DNA of 64,000 nucleotides, taken from the NCBI RefSeq assembly GCF_009739515.1, contig NZ_CP046535.1, forward strand, positions 310,001-374,000, in the 5' to 3' direction. The position numbers and the translations under genes are program-made. This stretch comes from Sphingomonas profundi. Its GTDB lineage: Bacteria > Pseudomonadota > Alphaproteobacteria > Sphingomonadales > Sphingomonadaceae. Below are positions 1 through 12,638 of the stretch, piece by piece. The stretch's first letter is position 1. Each line of letters begins with the position of its first letter. Under the pieces are notes generated by a model. The model searched no databases. It saw nothing but the letters and a program-made list of their open reading frames with translations, and had not been told where the DNA came from.

Positions 1-2
1 CC

Positions 3-362
3 ACCGCCGAGGGCATCGTCTACACGGCGCTGGACGTGGTCGAGACCCGCGCGCGGCGCGACGCGCTGGGCGTGTTCCACGATGCGCTGAACAACATCAA
101 GCCGGGCATCGAGGTGCGCAGCCGGCGCGTCGGCGGCGCGACCTATCAGGTGCCGGTCGAGGTGCGGCCGGAGCGGAGCCAGGCGCTGGCGATCCGCTGG
201 CTGATCGCTGCCGCTCGTGCGCGCAGCGAGAACACGATGTCGGCCCGCCTCTCCGGCGAGCTGCTGGACGCGGCGAACAACCGTGGCAACGCGGTGAAGA
301 AGCGCGAGGACACGCACCGCATGGCCGAGGCGAACCGCGCCTTCTCGCATTATCGCTGGTAG
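3..362 (+). CDS. rpsG: 30S ribosomal protein S7, 5' truncated
   Basis: This is the C-terminal 119 residues of S7, the small-subunit protein that nucleates assembly of the 30S head on the 3' domain of 16S rRNA. The reading frame is open from base 3, so the start lies upstream of the window; the family is about 156 residues, so roughly 37 are missing. The stretch [20 protein letters not shown] and the ending AFSHYRW are typical of bacterial S7. It heads the str cluster here (rpsG-fusA-tuf), with a small extra gene placed between it and fusA. Confidence 0.97.
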   Translation, partial: TAEGIVYTALDVVETRARRDALGVFHDALNNIKPGIEVRSRRVGGATYQVPVEVRPERSQALAIRWLIAAARARSENTMSARLSGELLDAANNRGNAVKKREDTHRMAEANRAFSHYRW

Positions 363-392
363 CCGCTATATAGGACGGCGAGGGCAGGGATC

Positions 393-620
393 ATGGCATC
401 AGTAACCGAGCCGACCGTCGACGAGCTGAACCGCCAGTCCCAGCGGCTGGAAGCTGAGACCCGCAAGCTGATGGCGGAGGCCAACAAGCTCACGGCGGAG
501 CAGCTGAAGTTCCAGGCGGAGCGCGAACTGATGCCCCGCTCGATGGTGTTCCAGGCGATGCTGGCCACCGCCGCGCTGCTCGGCGCGGGTGCCGCGATCG
601 CCAAGCTGTTCTTTCCCTAA
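393..620 (+). CDS. Small tail-anchored membrane protein between rpsG and fusA
   Basis: A 75-residue protein of unknown function. Residues 1-48 are highly charged with regular spacing of Leu/Ala (RLEAETRKLMAEANKLTAEQ), which suggests one long amphipathic helix or coiled coil. Residues 51-73 (from SMVFQAML to IAKLFF) form one hydrophobic segment at the very C-terminus, giving a tail-anchored or single-pass layout. It starts 30 bases after rpsG and ends 42 bases before fusA on the same strand, so it is probably transcribed with the str operon. The classical operon has no gene here. Codon use resembles its neighbours. It may simply be a lineage-specific envelope protein. Confidence 0.7.
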   Translation: MASVTEPTVDELNRQSQRLEAETRKLMAEANKLTAEQLKFQAERELMPRSMVFQAMLATAALLGAGAAIAKLFFP

Positions 621-662
621 GCGTCTCGGCGCTACCAACGCATCTATCAAGGACCACAGATC

Positions 663-2756
<2,094 letters not shown>

Positions 2757-2833
2757 CGGCGAAATTGTGGTTATGGGCGCGTCCGCATCGGGCGGCGCGT
2801 CCGGCAAAACGGTTGAGAAGAAGGTAGGACACC

Positions 2834-4024
<1,191 letters not shown>

Positions 4025-4034
4025 TATGTGACGC

Positions 4035-4070
4035 GGCCGGCCGGCTCTCCCACGGGAGAGTCGGCCGGCC
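4035..4070 (+). terminator. Hairpin terminator after tuf
   Basis: A 17-bp inverted repeat (4035-4051 against 4054-4070) with one G-U pair sits 11 bases after the tuf stop and is followed by TATTTAT. The extreme stability and position suggest it ends the str transcript or partly isolates rpsJ. The U-tract is weak. Confidence 0.75.
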
Positions 4071-4162
4071 TATTTATGTGAGGGGTGGATCGCAGGATCG
4101 GCCCTTACTGATCGACGCGGTCACGAACGATCGCGTCTGGCTCTTTCGCAGCGGTGGTGGAC

Positions 4163-4471
4163 ATGGACTCGAATATTCGCATTCGCCTGAAGGCTTTTGA
4201 TCACCGCGTGCTGGATCAGGCCACCGGCGACATCGCCGACACCGCCCGCCGTACCGGCGCGCTGATCCGTGGCCCGATCCCGCTGCCGACGCACATCGAG
4301 AAGTTCACGGTCAACCGTGGCCCGCACATCGACAAGAAGTCGCGCGAGCAGTTCGAGGTGCGCACCTACAAGCGCCTGCTCGATATCGTGCAGCCGACCC
4401 CGCAGACCGTGGACGCGCTGATGAAGCTCGACCTTGCCGCGGGTGTTGATGTCGAGATCAAACTCGCCTAA
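4163..4471 (+). CDS. rpsJ: 30S ribosomal protein S10
   Basis: S10 is a 30S head protein and also the NusE partner of NusB in antitermination. The protein is 102 residues from the ATG at 4163 ([18 protein letters not shown]), matching the family length; a GTG at 4154 in the same frame would add only three residues. The stretch [17 protein letters not shown] and the ending DVEIKLA are typical. It is cut off from rplC by an unusual 251-base spacer holding two terminator-like hairpins. Confidence 0.98.
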   Translation: MDSNIRIRLKAFDHRVLDQATGDIADTARRTGALIRGPIPLPTHIEKFTVNRGPHIDKKSREQFEVRTYKRLLDIVQPTPQTVDALMKLDLAAGVDVEIKLA

Positions 4472-4483
4472 GAGACTGCCTCC

Positions 4484-4516
4484 AAGCGGCGCCGATTCGG
4501 TGCCGCTTCGCTTTTT
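4484..4516 (+). terminator. Intrinsic-terminator-like hairpin after rpsJ
   Basis: A 10-bp stem (4484-4493 with 4499-4508, one G-U pair) has a five-base loop and is followed by the T-run 4512-4516. It begins 12 bases after the rpsJ stop. Confidence 0.65.
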
Positions 4517-4642
4517 CGCCGGACCGCGAGGATCGGCGTAGGAAGAGCAGGGATACCGGCCAGCATGCTGGCGACCGAGTCCCCGTCTTCTGCCTGAGAT
4601 GGTGGAAATCAGCCCTGACGGGGGCAATCGGGTTTCGGGCTG

Positions 4643-4670
4643 AGGTCTTCGCATCCGCGGAGGCCTTTTT
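4643..4670 (+). terminator. Attenuator-like hairpin before rplC
   Basis: A 10-bp stem with three G-U pairs (4643-4652 with 4657-4666), a four-base loop, and T residues through 4670. It lies 52 bases ahead of the rplC start, too far from rpsJ to be needed only as its terminator. Confidence 0.6.
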
Positions 4671-4722
4671 CGTTGGTCACGCTCCCACGATCCGGGGAGC
4701 CTCTGCAGGGAAGGAACGGATC

Positions 4723-5562
4723 ATGCGTACTGGCGTGATCGCCAAGAAGATGGGGATGACCCGCCTGTTCCAGGAGGATGGCCGGCACGTGCCCGTCACC
4801 GTCCTGAGCCTGGAAGGCGTGCAGGTCGTCTCGCAGCGCAATGCCGAGCGCGACGGTTATGTCGCGGTCCAGCTGGGCGCGGGCACCGCGAAGGCGAAGA
4901 ACCTCTCGAAGCCGGAGCGCGGCCATTTCGGCAAGGCCGAGGTGGAGCCGAAGGCCAAGCTCGTCGAGTTCCGCGTGGACGCCGAGAACCTGATCGACGT
5001 GGGCGCCGAGATTTCGGCAGACCATTTCGTCGCGGGCCAGCTGGTCGACATCGCCGGGCAGACGCAGGGCAAGGGCTTCCAGGGCGGCATGAAGCGCTGG
5101 GGCTTCGGCGGCCTGCGCGCGACGCACGGCGTGTCCGTGTCGCACCGCTCGCTCGGCTCGACCGGCCAGCGCCAGGATCCGGGCAAGGTCTTCAAGAACA
5201 AGAAGATGGCCGGCCACATGGGCGATCGCCAGCGCACCCAGCAGAATCTGGAGATCGTGCGCACCGATCCGGAGCGTGGCCTGCTGTTCGTCAAGGGCTC
5301 GGTGCCCGGCTCGAAGGGCGGCTGGCTGATCGTCAAGGACGCGACCAAGGTCGCGCGCCACGCCGACGCGCCGCTGCCGGCCGGGCTGAAGTCCGCCCGC
5401 ATCGTTCACGAGGAAGCGCCGGCCGGCATGGTCGAGCCCGCTGCCGTGCACGAGCTGCCGCACGATCCGAGTGCCGAGGAGGTCGCCGCCGGCGTCGCCG
5501 CGGCCGACCGGGCGATCGCCGCCGACGAAGCGGCCGCCACCACCGACGGCCAGGAGGGCTGA
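4723..5562 (+). CDS. rplC: 50S ribosomal protein L3, extended C-terminus
   Basis: L3 binds near the 3' end of 23S rRNA early in 50S assembly and reaches the peptidyl-transferase centre. The core (residues 1 to about 212) contains [17 protein letters not shown] and the loop [20 protein letters not shown]. At 279 residues it is longer than E. coli L3 (209) because of a C-terminal tail, rich in Ala and Glu/Asp ([20 protein letters not shown]), likely disordered. Such tails occur in alphaproteobacteria. The ATG follows GGAAGGAA. rplD starts two bases after its stop. Confidence 0.98.
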   Translation: MRTGVIAKKMGMTRLFQEDGRHVPVTVLSLEGVQVVSQRNAERDGYVAVQLGAGTAKAKNLSKPERGHFGKAEVEPKAKLVEFRVDAENLIDVGAEISADHFVAGQLVDIAGQTQGKGFQGGMKRWGFGGLRATHGVSVSHRSLGSTGQRQDPGKVFKNKKMAGHMGDRQRTQQNLEIVRTDPERGLLFVKGSVPGSKGGWLIVKDATKVARHADAPLPAGLKSARIVHEEAPAGMVEPAAVHELPHDPSAEEVAAGVAAADRAIAADEAAATTDGQEG

Positions 5563-5564
5563 TC

Positions 5565-6191
5565 ATGAAGGTTCAGGTTCAGAACCTCGACGCCAGCGGG
5601 GCCGGCGACATCGAGCTCGCCGATGCCGTGTTCGGCGTCGAGCCGCGCGCGGACATCCTGCACCGCGTCGTCACCTGGCAGCTCGAGAAGCGTCGCGGCA
5701 CCGCCCGCGCCGCGCGCGAGCGGTCGGACGTGGCCCGCTCGGGCAAGAAGTTCGGTCGCCAGAAGGGCGGCGGCACGGCTCGCCACGGCGATCGCCGCGC
5801 CCCCGTGTTCATCGGCGGCGGCAAGGCGCACGGCCCGCGCGTTCGCGACTTCAATCCGTCGCTGAACAAGAAGGTCCGCGCGCTCGGCCTGCGCATGGCG
5901 CTCTCGGCCAAGGCGAAGGACGGCAGCCTGATCGTGCTCGAGGCGCTCGACGTGGCCGAGGGCAAGACCAAGGCGCTGGTGGGCCAGCTCGCGCAGCTGG
6001 GCTTCGCCAGGAAGACGCTGGTGATCGACGGCGACGCGCTGAACGTCAGCTTCGCGCAGGCGTCCGGCAACCTCTCCGGCATCAACCTGCTGCCGGCGAT
6101 CGGCGCCAACGTGTACGACATCCTGAAGCATGACACGCTGGTGCTGACGCGCGCCGCAGTCGAGAAGCTGGAGGCGCGCCTCAATGGCTAA
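5565..6191 (+). CDS. rplD: 50S ribosomal protein L4
   Basis: L4 (208 residues) lines the peptide exit tunnel and binds 23S rRNA early in assembly; in enterobacteria it also represses the S10 operon. The tunnel-loop region [20 protein letters not shown] and the following [15 protein letters not shown] are diagnostic. The gene overlaps rplW by eight bases, consistent with coupled translation. Confidence 0.98.
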   Translation: MKVQVQNLDASGAGDIELADAVFGVEPRADILHRVVTWQLEKRRGTARAARERSDVARSGKKFGRQKGGGTARHGDRRAPVFIGGGKAHGPRVRDFNPSLNKKVRALGLRMALSAKAKDGSLIVLEALDVAEGKTKALVGQLAQLGFARKTLVIDGDALNVSFAQASGNLSGINLLPAIGANVYDILKHDTLVLTRAAVEKLEARLNG

Positions 6192-6498
6192 GAAGGACCA
6201 GAAGGCCGTGGACCTGCGTCACTATGACGTGGTCCTCAGCCCGCACATCACCGAGAAGACGACCCTGCTCTCCGAGCATAACGCCGTCGTGTTCAAGGTG
6301 GCGGGCGATGCCTCCAAGCCGGAGATCAAGGCGGCCGTCGAGGCGCTGTTCAACGTCTCGGTCACGGGCGTGAACACGATCGTCCAGAAGGGCAAAGTCA
6401 AGCGCTGGAAGGGTGCGCCCTACACGCGTTCCGACGTCAAGAAGGCGATCGTCACCCTGGCGGCTGGCGACACCATCGACGTGACCACGGGGATCTGA
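6184..6498 (+). CDS. rplW: 50S ribosomal protein L23
   Basis: L23 (104 residues) sits at the exit of the peptide tunnel and forms the docking site for signal recognition particle and trigger factor. [12 protein letters not shown] and the [18 protein letters not shown] stretch are typical. It begins inside the end of rplD and is followed after four bases by rplB. Confidence 0.98.
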   Translation: MAKKDQKAVDLRHYDVVLSPHITEKTTLLSEHNAVVFKVAGDASKPEIKAAVEALFNVSVTGVNTIVQKGKVKRWKGAPYTRSDVKKAIVTLAAGDTIDVTTGI

Positions 6499-6502
6499 GG
6501 CG

Positions 6503-7339
6503 ATGGCACTCAAGAATTACAACCCGACGAGCCCGGCCCGCCGCGGCCTGATCCTCGTCGACAAGTCGTCGCTGTGGAAGGGTAAGCCCGTCAAGGCGCT
6601 GACCGAGGGCAAGCGCAAGTCCGGCGGCCGCAACAACATGGGCCACGCCACCGCGCGCGGCATCGCCGGCGGCCACAAGCAGAAGTATCGCATCATCGAC
6701 TTCAAGCGTCGCAAGTGGGACGCACCGGCGATCGTCGAGCATCTGGAATATGATCCCAACCGCTCGGCCTTCATCGCCCTGGTGAAGTATGAGGACGGCG
6801 AGCTGAACTACATCATCGCCCCGCAGCGTCTCGCCGTGGGTGACTCGATCGTGGCGGCCAGGAAGACCGACACGAAGCCGGGCAACGCGATGGAGATCGG
6901 CCAGGCGCCGGTGGGCACGATCGTCCACAATGTCGAGATGAAGCCCGGCAAGGGTGGTCAGATCGCGCGCGCGGCGGGCACCTACGTGCAGATCGTCGGT
7001 CGCGACAAGGGCATGGTGATGGTCCGCCTGAACTCGGGCGAGCAGCGCTACATCCGGTCGGACTGCATGTGCACGGTGGGCGCGGTGTCCAACCCGGACA
7101 ACGCCAACCAGAACCTCGCCAAGGCCGGCCGCAACCGCTGGCTGGGCAAGCGCCCGCTGACCCGCGGCGTCGCCAAGAACCCGGTCGACCATCCGCACGG
7201 CGGTGGCGAGGGTCGGACCTCGGGCGGCCGCCATCCGGTGACGCCGTGGGGCAAGCCGACCAAGGGTGCGCGCACCCGCTCGAACAAGGCGACGGACAAC
7301 ATGATCATCCGTTCGCGTCACGCGAAGAAGAAGAGGTAA
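6503..7339 (+). CDS. rplB: 50S ribosomal protein L2
   Basis: L2 (278 residues) binds 23S rRNA and is needed for subunit association and peptidyl transfer. The start [15 protein letters not shown], the central RNA-binding domain, and the conserved [20 protein letters not shown] loop near residues 225-244, which carries the functionally important histidine, are all present. The length is normal. Confidence 0.99.
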   Translation: MALKNYNPTSPARRGLILVDKSSLWKGKPVKALTEGKRKSGGRNNMGHATARGIAGGHKQKYRIIDFKRRKWDAPAIVEHLEYDPNRSAFIALVKYEDGELNYIIAPQRLAVGDSIVAARKTDTKPGNAMEIGQAPVGTIVHNVEMKPGKGGQIARAAGTYVQIVGRDKGMVMVRLNSGEQRYIRSDCMCTVGAVSNPDNANQNLAKAGRNRWLGKRPLTRGVAKNPVDHPHGGGEGRTSGGRHPVTPWGKPTKGARTRSNKATDNMIIRSRHAKKKR

Positions 7340-7342
7340 TCC

Positions 7343-7618
7343 ATGGCCCGTTCCGTCTGGAAAGGTCCGTTCGTCGATCTCCACCTTCTCAAGAAGGCGG
7401 AAGCTGCGGCCGACGGCGGCACCCGTGGTGCCATCAAGACCTGGTCGCGTCGCTCGACGATCCTGCCGCAGTTCGTGGGGCTGACCTTCAGCGTCTACAA
7501 TGGCCGCAAGTTCGTGCCGGTGTCGGTCAACGAGGAGATGGTCGGCATGAAGCTGGGTGAGTTCGCGCCGACGCGCTACTTCCCCGGCCACGCCGCCGAC
7601 AAGAAGGGCAAGCGCTGA
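7343..7618 (+). CDS. rpsS: 30S ribosomal protein S19
   Basis: S19 (91 residues) binds 16S rRNA in the 30S head beside S13 and contacts the A-site t[15 protein letters not shown] at the start and [19 protein letters not shown] at the end are diagnostic. The stop shares one base with the rplV start (TGATG). Confidence 0.98.
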   Translation: MARSVWKGPFVDLHLLKKAEAAADGGTRGAIKTWSRRSTILPQFVGLTFSVYNGRKFVPVSVNEEMVGMKLGEFAPTRYFPGHAADKKGKR

Positions 7619-8001
7619 TGAGCAAGCCGGCATCCCCCCGCAAGGTGGGCGACAAGGAAGCGCTCGCCGTCGCCACGGCGGTGCGCGGTTCGGCGCAGAA
7701 GCTGAACCTGGTCGCCGCGCTGATCCGCAACCGCAAGGCGTCCGACGCGCTGAACGTGCTCGCTTTCTCCAAGAAGGCGATGGCGGTCGACGTGCGCAAG
7801 TGCCTGGCCTCGGCCATTGCCAACGCCGAGAACAATCACAATCTCGATGTCGATGCGCTGGTGGTACAGGAAGCCTCCGTCGGTCGCGGCCTCGTGATGA
7901 AGCGTTTCGCGACGCGCGGCCGTGGCCGCTCCTCGCGCATCGAGAAGCCGTTCTCGCGCCTGCGCGTCGTCGTGCGCGAAGTCGAGGAGGCTGGGGAGTA
8001 A
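7618..8001 (+). CDS. rplV: 50S ribosomal protein L22
   Basis: L22 (127 residues) contributes a beta-hairpin to the exit tunnel and interacts with all domains of 23S rRNA. The signature [20 protein letters not shown], from the tunnel hairpin, is at about residues 94-113. It overlaps rpsS by one base, with one base before rpsC. Confidence 0.98.
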   Translation: MSKPASPRKVGDKEALAVATAVRGSAQKLNLVAALIRNRKASDALNVLAFSKKAMAVDVRKCLASAIANAENNHNLDVDALVVQEASVGRGLVMKRFATRGRGRSSRIEKPFSRLRVVVREVEEAGE

Positions 8002-8002
8002 C

Positions 8003-8698
8003 ATGGGCCAGAAATCCAACCCGATCGGCATGCGGTTGCAGATCAACCGCACGTGGGACAGCCGCTGGTACGCGGACGGCGCCGATTATGGCCGCCTGCT
8101 GCTTGAGGATCTGAAGATCCGCAAGTTCATCATGAAGTCGCTGCCGCAGGCGGCGATCTCGAAGGTGGTGATCGAGCGTCCGGCCAAGCTGTGCCGCATC
8201 TCCGTCTATGCCGCGCGCCCTGGCGTGATCATCGGCAAGAAGGGTGCGGACATCGAGAAGCTGCGCCGCACGCTGGGCAAGATGACCTCGTCCGACGTGA
8301 GCCTGAACATCGTCGAGATCCGCAAGCCGGAGATCGACAGCAAGCTCGTCGCGCAGTCGGTCGCCGACCAGCTGGAGCGTCGCGTGGCGTTCCGCCGGGC
8401 GATGAAGCGGGCCGTGCAGTCCGCCCTGCGCCTGGGCGCAGAGGGCATCCGCATCACCTGCGCCGGCCGTCTCGGCGGCGCGGAGATCGCGCGGACCGAA
8501 TGGTATCGCGAGGGCCGGGTGCCGCTGCACACGCTGCGCGCGAACGTCGACTATGCCGAGGCCGAGGCGCACACCGCCTACGGCGTCTGCGGGATCAAGG
8601 TGTGGATCTTCAAGGGCGAGATCCTCGGCCACGATCCGCTCGCGCAGGATCGGCTCATGATGGAAGCTCAGACCTCGGGGGTCCGTCCGGCACGCTGA
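8003..8698 (+). CDS. rpsC: 30S ribosomal protein S3
   Basis: S3 (231 residues) is a 30S head protein at the mRNA entry channel with helicase activity. The start is the ATG before [20 protein letters not shown], not the longer in-frame opening in rplV. The KH-domain loop ([16 protein letters not shown], about residues 72-87) is present. A 73-base spacer separates it from rplP. Confidence 0.98.
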   Translation: MGQKSNPIGMRLQINRTWDSRWYADGADYGRLLLEDLKIRKFIMKSLPQAAISKVVIERPAKLCRISVYAARPGVIIGKKGADIEKLRRTLGKMTSSDVSLNIVEIRKPEIDSKLVAQSVADQLERRVAFRRAMKRAVQSALRLGAEGIRITCAGRLGGAEIARTEWYREGRVPLHTLRANVDYAEAEAHTAYGVCGIKVWIFKGEILGHDPLAQDRLMMEAQTSGVRPAR

Positions 8699-8771
8699 GG
8701 CCCAATCCCTTAACGGGGACTCCTCAGTTGCCTGATCGACCGTTGATCGGTGTCAGAAGGCGATTTTAGAA

Positions 8772-9203
8772 ATGCTGCAACCAAAGCGCACCAAGTTCCG
8801 CAAGGCCTTCAAGGGCCGCATCTCCGGCGACGCCAAGGGCGGGACCGCGCTCAATTTCGGCGCGTTCGGCCTGAAGGCAATGGAGCCGGACCGGATCACC
8901 GCCCGTCAGATCGAGGCGGCGCGCCGCGCGATCACCCGCCACATCAAGCGCCAGGGCCGCTTGTGGATCCGCGTGTTCCCGGACGTGCCGGTCTCGTCGA
9001 AGCCGGCCGAGGTCCGCATGGGCTCCGGCAAGGGCTCGCCGGAATTCTGGGCCGCCCGCGTGAAGCCGGGCCGCATCCTGTTCGAGCTGGACGGCGTGCC
9101 CGGCCCGATCGCCCGCGTCGCCTTCGAGCGCGCGATGGAGAAGCTCCCCATCAAGACCAAGGTGGTCGCCCGCCTCGGTGAATCCGTCCACGAGGCCGTC
9201 TGA
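8772..9203 (+). CDS. rplP: 50S ribosomal protein L16
   Basis: L16 (143 residues) helps to organise the A-site region of 23S rRNA. The start [16 protein letters not shown] and the [20 protein letters not shown] and [16 protein letters not shown] stretches are diagnostic. The gene is closely followed by rpmC after two bases. Confidence 0.98.
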   Translation: MLQPKRTKFRKAFKGRISGDAKGGTALNFGAFGLKAMEPDRITARQIEAARRAITRHIKRQGRLWIRVFPDVPVSSKPAEVRMGSGKGSPEFWAARVKPGRILFELDGVPGPIARVAFERAMEKLPIKTKVVARLGESVHEAV

Positions 9204-9205
9204 CC

Positions 9206-9409
9206 ATGGCAAAGATCGCAGATCTCACGTCGTCGAGCGACGACCAGCTTTCGACCCAGCTGGGCGAGCTGAAGCGGGAGCAGTTCAACCTGCGCTTCCA
9301 GGCGGCGACGAACCAGCTGGAGAAGCCCAGCCGCGTGCGCGAGGTGCGCCGCACGATCGCGCAGATCAAGACGCTCCAGACGCAGCGCGCGTCTGCGGCA
9401 AGCAAGTAA
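9206..9409 (+). CDS. rpmC: 50S ribosomal protein L29
   Basis: L29 (67 residues) is a small two-helix protein near the tunnel exit. LGELKREQFNLRFQAATNQL followed by REVRRTIAQIKTL is the standard pattern. It lies in the conserved order rplP-rpmC-rpsQ. Confidence 0.97.
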   Translation: MAKIADLTSSSDDQLSTQLGELKREQFNLRFQAATNQLEKPSRVREVRRTIAQIKTLQTQRASAASK

Positions 9410-9421
9410 GGAGCACCAGCC

Positions 9422-9694
9422 ATGCCGAAGCGCGTGCTGACGGGAACGGTGGTCTCCGACAAGACCGACAAGACGGTGGTGGTCCTCGTCGAGCGCAAGG
9501 TGAAGCACCCTGTGTACGGCAAGATCATGCGCCTTTCGAAGAAGTATCACGCCCATGACGAGGCGAACACGTTCAGGGAAGGCGAGATCGTCCGCATCGA
9601 GGAGTGCGCGCCGATCAGCAAGCTGAAGACGTGGAAGGTGCTGGCCAAGGCCGATCCGGACGCTCCGGCGTCTGCCGAAGCCTACACGGCCTGA
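9422..9694 (+). CDS. rpsQ: 30S ribosomal protein S17
   Basis: S17 (90 residues) is an OB-fold primary 16S rRNA-binding protein. The N-terminal [20 protein letters not shown] and [16 protein letters not shown] stretches are diagnostic. The start follows AAGGAGCACC. The last dozen residues are Ala-rich and variable in the family. Confidence 0.97.
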   Translation: MPKRVLTGTVVSDKTDKTVVVLVERKVKHPVYGKIMRLSKKYHAHDEANTFREGEIVRIEECAPISKLKTWKVLAKADPDAPASAEAYTA

Positions 9695-9708
9695 AGGAGG
9701 ACTGACCG

Positions 9709-10080
9709 ATGATCCAGATGCAGTCCAACCTCGACGTCGCCGACAATTCGGGCGCCAAGCGCGTTCAGTGCATCAAGGTGCTCGGCGGCTCCAAGCGGCG
9801 CTTCGCGACCGTGGGCGACGTGATCGTCGTCTCGATCAAGGAAGCCGCGCCGCGCGGCAAGGTGAAGAAGGGTGACGTGCACCGCGCCGTCATCGTCCGC
9901 ACCGCCAAGGACATCCACCGGGCCGACGGCTCGACGATCCGCTTCGACGGCAATGCCGCGGTGCTGATCAACAAGAATAGCGGGGAGCCGATCGGCACCC
10001 GCATCTTCGGCCCGGTCGTGCGCGAGCTGCGCGGCAAGGGCCACATGAAGATCATTTCGCTCGCGCCCGAGGTGCTGTGA
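9709..10080 (+). CDS. rplN: 50S ribosomal protein L14
   Basis: L14 (123 residues) lies at the subunit interface, next to bridges with the 30S subunit. [20 protein letters not shown] and the ending [11 protein letters not shown] are near-invariant. It follows rpsQ after 14 bases and is one base from rplX. AAGGAGG precedes the start. Confidence 0.98.
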   Translation: MIQMQSNLDVADNSGAKRVQCIKVLGGSKRRFATVGDVIVVSIKEAAPRGKVKKGDVHRAVIVRTAKDIHRADGSTIRFDGNAAVLINKNSGEPIGTRIFGPVVRELRGKGHMKIISLAPEVL

Positions 10081-10081
10081 C

Positions 10082-10399
10082 ATGGCCGCGTTGAAGATCA
10101 AGAAGGGCGACCGGGTGGTCGTGCTGTCCGGCAAGGACAAGGGCAAGACGGGTGAAGTCACCAAGTCCATGCCCAAGGATGCGAAGGTGATCGTGTCGGG
10201 CGTGAACGTCTCGACCCGCCACCGCAAGCCGAGCCAGGGCAACCCGCAGGGCGGCCTCGACCGGGTCGAGGCGCCGCTGCACGTGTCGAAGGTCGCGATC
10301 GCGACGGCCGACGGCAAGCCGACGCGCGTCCGCTTCGAGGTGCGCGACGGCAAGAAGGTCCGCGTGGCCGTGAAGACCGGGGAGACCGTCAATGGCTGA
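10082..10399 (+). CDS. rplX: 50S ribosomal protein L24
   Basis: L24 (105 residues) is an assembly-initiating 23S rRNA-binding protein with an N-terminal KOW motif ([20 protein letters not shown], about residues 5-24). The gene overlaps rplE by eight bases. Confidence 0.97.
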   Translation: MAALKIKKGDRVVVLSGKDKGKTGEVTKSMPKDAKVIVSGVNVSTRHRKPSQGNPQGGLDRVEAPLHVSKVAIATADGKPTRVRFEVRDGKKVRVAVKTGETVNG

Positions 10400-10976
10400 T
10401 GCCGCTTATACGCCGCGCATGAAGCGGATGTACGACGAGACCATCGCCAAGGCGATGACCGAGAAGTTCGGCTACAAGAACGTCATGGAAGTGCCCCGGC
10501 TCAGCAAGATCGTGCTGAACATGGGCGTGGGCGATGCGACGCAGGACAAGAAGCGCGTCGAGCAGGCCGCGGCCGAGATGACGCTGATCGCCGGCCAGAA
10601 GGCCGTCGTGACGAAGGCGAAGAAGTCGATCGCGCAGTTCAAGCTGCGTGAGGGCATGCCGATCGGCGCGAAGGTGACGCTGCGCCGCGAGCGGATGTAC
10701 GAGTTCCTCGACCGTTTCGTCACGATCGCGCTGCCGCGCGTGCGCGACTTCCGCGGGCTGAACCCGAAGTCGTTCGACGGCCGTGGCAATTATGCCACCG
10801 GCCTGAAGGAGCAGCTGATCTTCCCCGAGATCAGCTACGACAAGGTCGACAACATCCGGGGCATGGACGTGATCGTGGCGACGACCGCGAAGACCGACGA
10901 GGAAGCGCGCGAGCTGCTCCGCCTGTTCGGCTTCCCGTTCCCGCAGGAAGAAACCGCAGAGAAGAAGGCGGCCTGA
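10392..10976 (+). CDS. rplE: 50S ribosomal protein L5
   Basis: L5 (194 residues) binds 5S rRNA in the central protuberance and contacts P-site tRNA and S13. [16 protein letters not shown] and [20 protein letters not shown] are signature stretches. It is slightly longer than the 179-residue E. coli form, with a Glu/Lys-rich end. It is followed by a 59-base gap rich in CCCTCTCC. Confidence 0.98.
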   Translation: MADAAYTPRMKRMYDETIAKAMTEKFGYKNVMEVPRLSKIVLNMGVGDATQDKKRVEQAAAEMTLIAGQKAVVTKAKKSIAQFKLREGMPIGAKVTLRRERMYEFLDRFVTIALPRVRDFRGLNPKSFDGRGNYATGLKEQLIFPEISYDKVDNIRGMDVIVATTAKTDEEARELLRLFGFPFPQEETAEKKAA

Positions 10977-11035
10977 TAGGCCCTCTCCCATCCCTCTCCC
11001 CTCGCGGGGGCGGGCTAGAAGGAAGAACTTAAGTC

Positions 11036-11341
11036 ATGGCGAAACTGAGTTCGATCAACAAGAACGAGAAGCGCAAGAAGCTGGTGAAGCAGTATGCCGG
11101 CAAGTTCGCGGCTCTCAAGGCGATCGCGGACGACGAGTCCCTCGACGAGGGCGAGCGCATCATGGCGCGGCTGAAGATGTCGTCGCTGCCGCGCAACGCG
11201 AACCCGACCCGGGTGCGCAACCGCTGCGAGCTGACCGGCCGCCCGCGTGCTTACTACCGCAAGTTCCGGCTCTGCCGCGTGCAGCTGCGCGATCTGGCCA
11301 ACAAGGGCCTGATCCCCGGCGTCACGAAGTCGAGCTGGTAA
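11036..11341 (+). CDS. rpsN: 30S ribosomal protein S14, zinc-free form
   Basis: S14 (101 residues) binds the 30S head. The conserved [20 protein letters not shown] is present near residues 61-80; the paired CxxC motifs of the short zinc-binding form are missing, and the length of 101 fits the zinc-independent form usual in proteobacteria. It lies between rplE and rpsH, as expected in the spc operon. Confidence 0.98.
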   Translation: MAKLSSINKNEKRKKLVKQYAGKFAALKAIADDESLDEGERIMARLKMSSLPRNANPTRVRNRCELTGRPRAYYRKFRLCRVQLRDLANKGLIPGVTKSSW

Positions 11342-11351
11342 GGATTATCAG

Positions 11352-11747
11352 ATGGCATTGACCGATCCCCTGGGCGATCTGCTCACCCGCATCCGCAACG
11401 GCCAGCGGGCGCGCAAGGACAGCGTGCTCTCGCCCGCCTCCAAGCTGCGCGCGCGCGTGCTGGATGTGCTCCAGCGCGAGGGCTATATCCGCGGCTATTC
11501 CGAGGAGGAGCTGGCCGGCCATAGCGGCCTACGCATCGAGCTGAAATATTTCGAGGGCCAGCCCGCGATCCAGCACGTCGCGCGCGTCTCCAAGCCGGGC
11601 CGCCGCGTCTATTCGGGCTCCAAGGAGCTGCCGCGCGTGCGCAACGGCCTTGGCATCACCATCGTCTCGACGCCGAAGGGCGTTCTGTCCGACGCGGAAG
11701 CGCGCGACCAGAACGTCGGCGGCGAGGTGCTCGCGGAGGTATTCTGA
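11352..11747 (+). CDS. rpsH: 30S ribosomal protein S8
   Basis: S8 (131 residues) binds the central domain of 16S rRNA and in E. coli is the translational repressor of the spc operon. [20 protein letters not shown] and the end GGEVLAEVF are diagnostic. The rplF start lies one base after its stop. Confidence 0.98.
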   Translation: MALTDPLGDLLTRIRNGQRARKDSVLSPASKLRARVLDVLQREGYIRGYSEEELAGHSGLRIELKYFEGQPAIQHVARVSKPGRRVYSGSKELPRVRNGLGITIVSTPKGVLSDAEARDQNVGGEVLAEVF

Positions 11748-11748
11748 T

Positions 11749-12282
11749 ATGAGCCGCATCGGTAAGAAGCCGGTTCCGATCCCCGCCGGGGTGACGGCCG
11801 CGATCGAGGGCAGGACGCTCTCCGTAAAGGGCGCCAAGGGCACGCTGACCTTGAACCTGGCGGACGAGGTGACGTACACGGTGGAGGATGGCGGCATCTC
11901 GGTGCAGCCGGCCAACGACACCAAGCGCGCCCGGTCCTTCTGGGGCATGCAGCGCACGCTGGTGCAGAACCTCGTTACCGGCGTGACAGAGGGCTTCACC
12001 AAGAAGCTGCTCATCACCGGCGTGGGCTATCGCGCGTCCGTGCAGGGCAGCAAGCTGAAGCTGCAGCTGGGCTACAGCCACGATGTCGACATCGACGTGC
12101 CGGAAGGCCTGACGGTGGCGACGCCCGATCAGACGACCGTGAACATCAGCGGGATCGACAAGCAGGCCGTGGGCCAGCTGGCCGCCGAGATCCGCCGCTG
12201 GCGCAAGCCCGAGCCCTACAAGGGCAAGGGTATCAAATATGCGGGCGAGTTCATCTTCCGCAAGGAAGGGAAGAAGAAGTAA
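11749..12282 (+). CDS. rplF: 50S ribosomal protein L6
   Basis: L6 (177 residues) binds near the sarcin-ricin loop and the factor-binding centre. The start is the ATG at 11749 ([14 protein letters not shown]); an upstream in-frame extension runs into rpsH and is not needed. The ending [20 protein letters not shown] is typical. The stop overlaps the rplR ATG by one base. Confidence 0.98.
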   Translation: MSRIGKKPVPIPAGVTAAIEGRTLSVKGAKGTLTLNLADEVTYTVEDGGISVQPANDTKRARSFWGMQRTLVQNLVTGVTEGFTKKLLITGVGYRASVQGSKLKLQLGYSHDVDIDVPEGLTVATPDQTTVNISGIDKQAVGQLAAEIRRWRKPEPYKGKGIKYAGEFIFRKEGKKK

Positions 12283-12638
12283 TGGCCAAGGGTCTTTCCC
12301 TCTTCCAGAAGCGTCGCCAGCGCGTTCGCACGGCATTGCGCGTGAAGGGCAATCTGCGTCCGCGCCTCTCGGTCCACCGCTCTGGCCGGCACATCTACGC
12401 GCAGGTGATCGACGACGAGCAGGGGCGCACCGTCGCCTCCGCCTCGACCTTGGAGAAGGACGTGCGCGGCACGACCGGCGCGACGGCCGATGCGGCCGCG
12501 GCGGTAGGCAAGCGGCTGGCCGAGAAGGCCGCCGCCGCCGGCGTCACCAGGGTCGTGTTCGATCGCGGCGGCTTCCTGTTTCATGGCCGCGTGAAGGCGC
12601 TGGCCGATGCCGCCCGCGAAGGCGGATTGGAGTTCTAA
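12282..12638 (+). CDS. rplR: 50S ribosomal protein L18
   Basis: L18 (118 residues) brings 5S rRNA to the 50S subunit together with L5. [20 protein letters not shown] and the Asp/Gly-rich end [20 protein letters not shown] are typical. It overlaps rplF by one base and is directly abutted by rpsE. Confidence 0.98.
   Translation: MAKGLSLFQKRRQRVRTALRVKGNLRPRLSVHRSGRHIYAQVIDDEQGRTVASASTLEKDVRGTTGATADAAAAVGKRLAEKAAAAGVTRVVFDRGGFLFHGRVKALADAAREGGLEF

Larger units (their letters stand above)
4472..4722 (+). promoter_or_regulatory. rpsJ-rplC leader with two terminator-like hairpins
   Basis: This 251-base spacer in the S10 operon contains no convincing gene. It holds two hairpins each followed by five or six T residues (4484-4516 and 4643-4670), the second only about 50 bases before rplC. 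Such a layout fits an attenuated leader RNA, as known for ribosomal-protein operons in other bacteria where a ribosomal protein binds its own mRNA. Alternatively the hairpins end the upstream transcript and rplC has its own promoter between them; no clear promoter was seen. Confidence 0.55.

Noticed and set aside
6452..8632. Long minus-strand open frame (726 codons) across rplB, rpsS, rplV and rpsC
   Set aside because: It runs opposite conserved ribosomal genes; high GC and their codon bias keep the antisense frame open. The protein is low complexity (Arg/Ala/His-rich) without family motifs.
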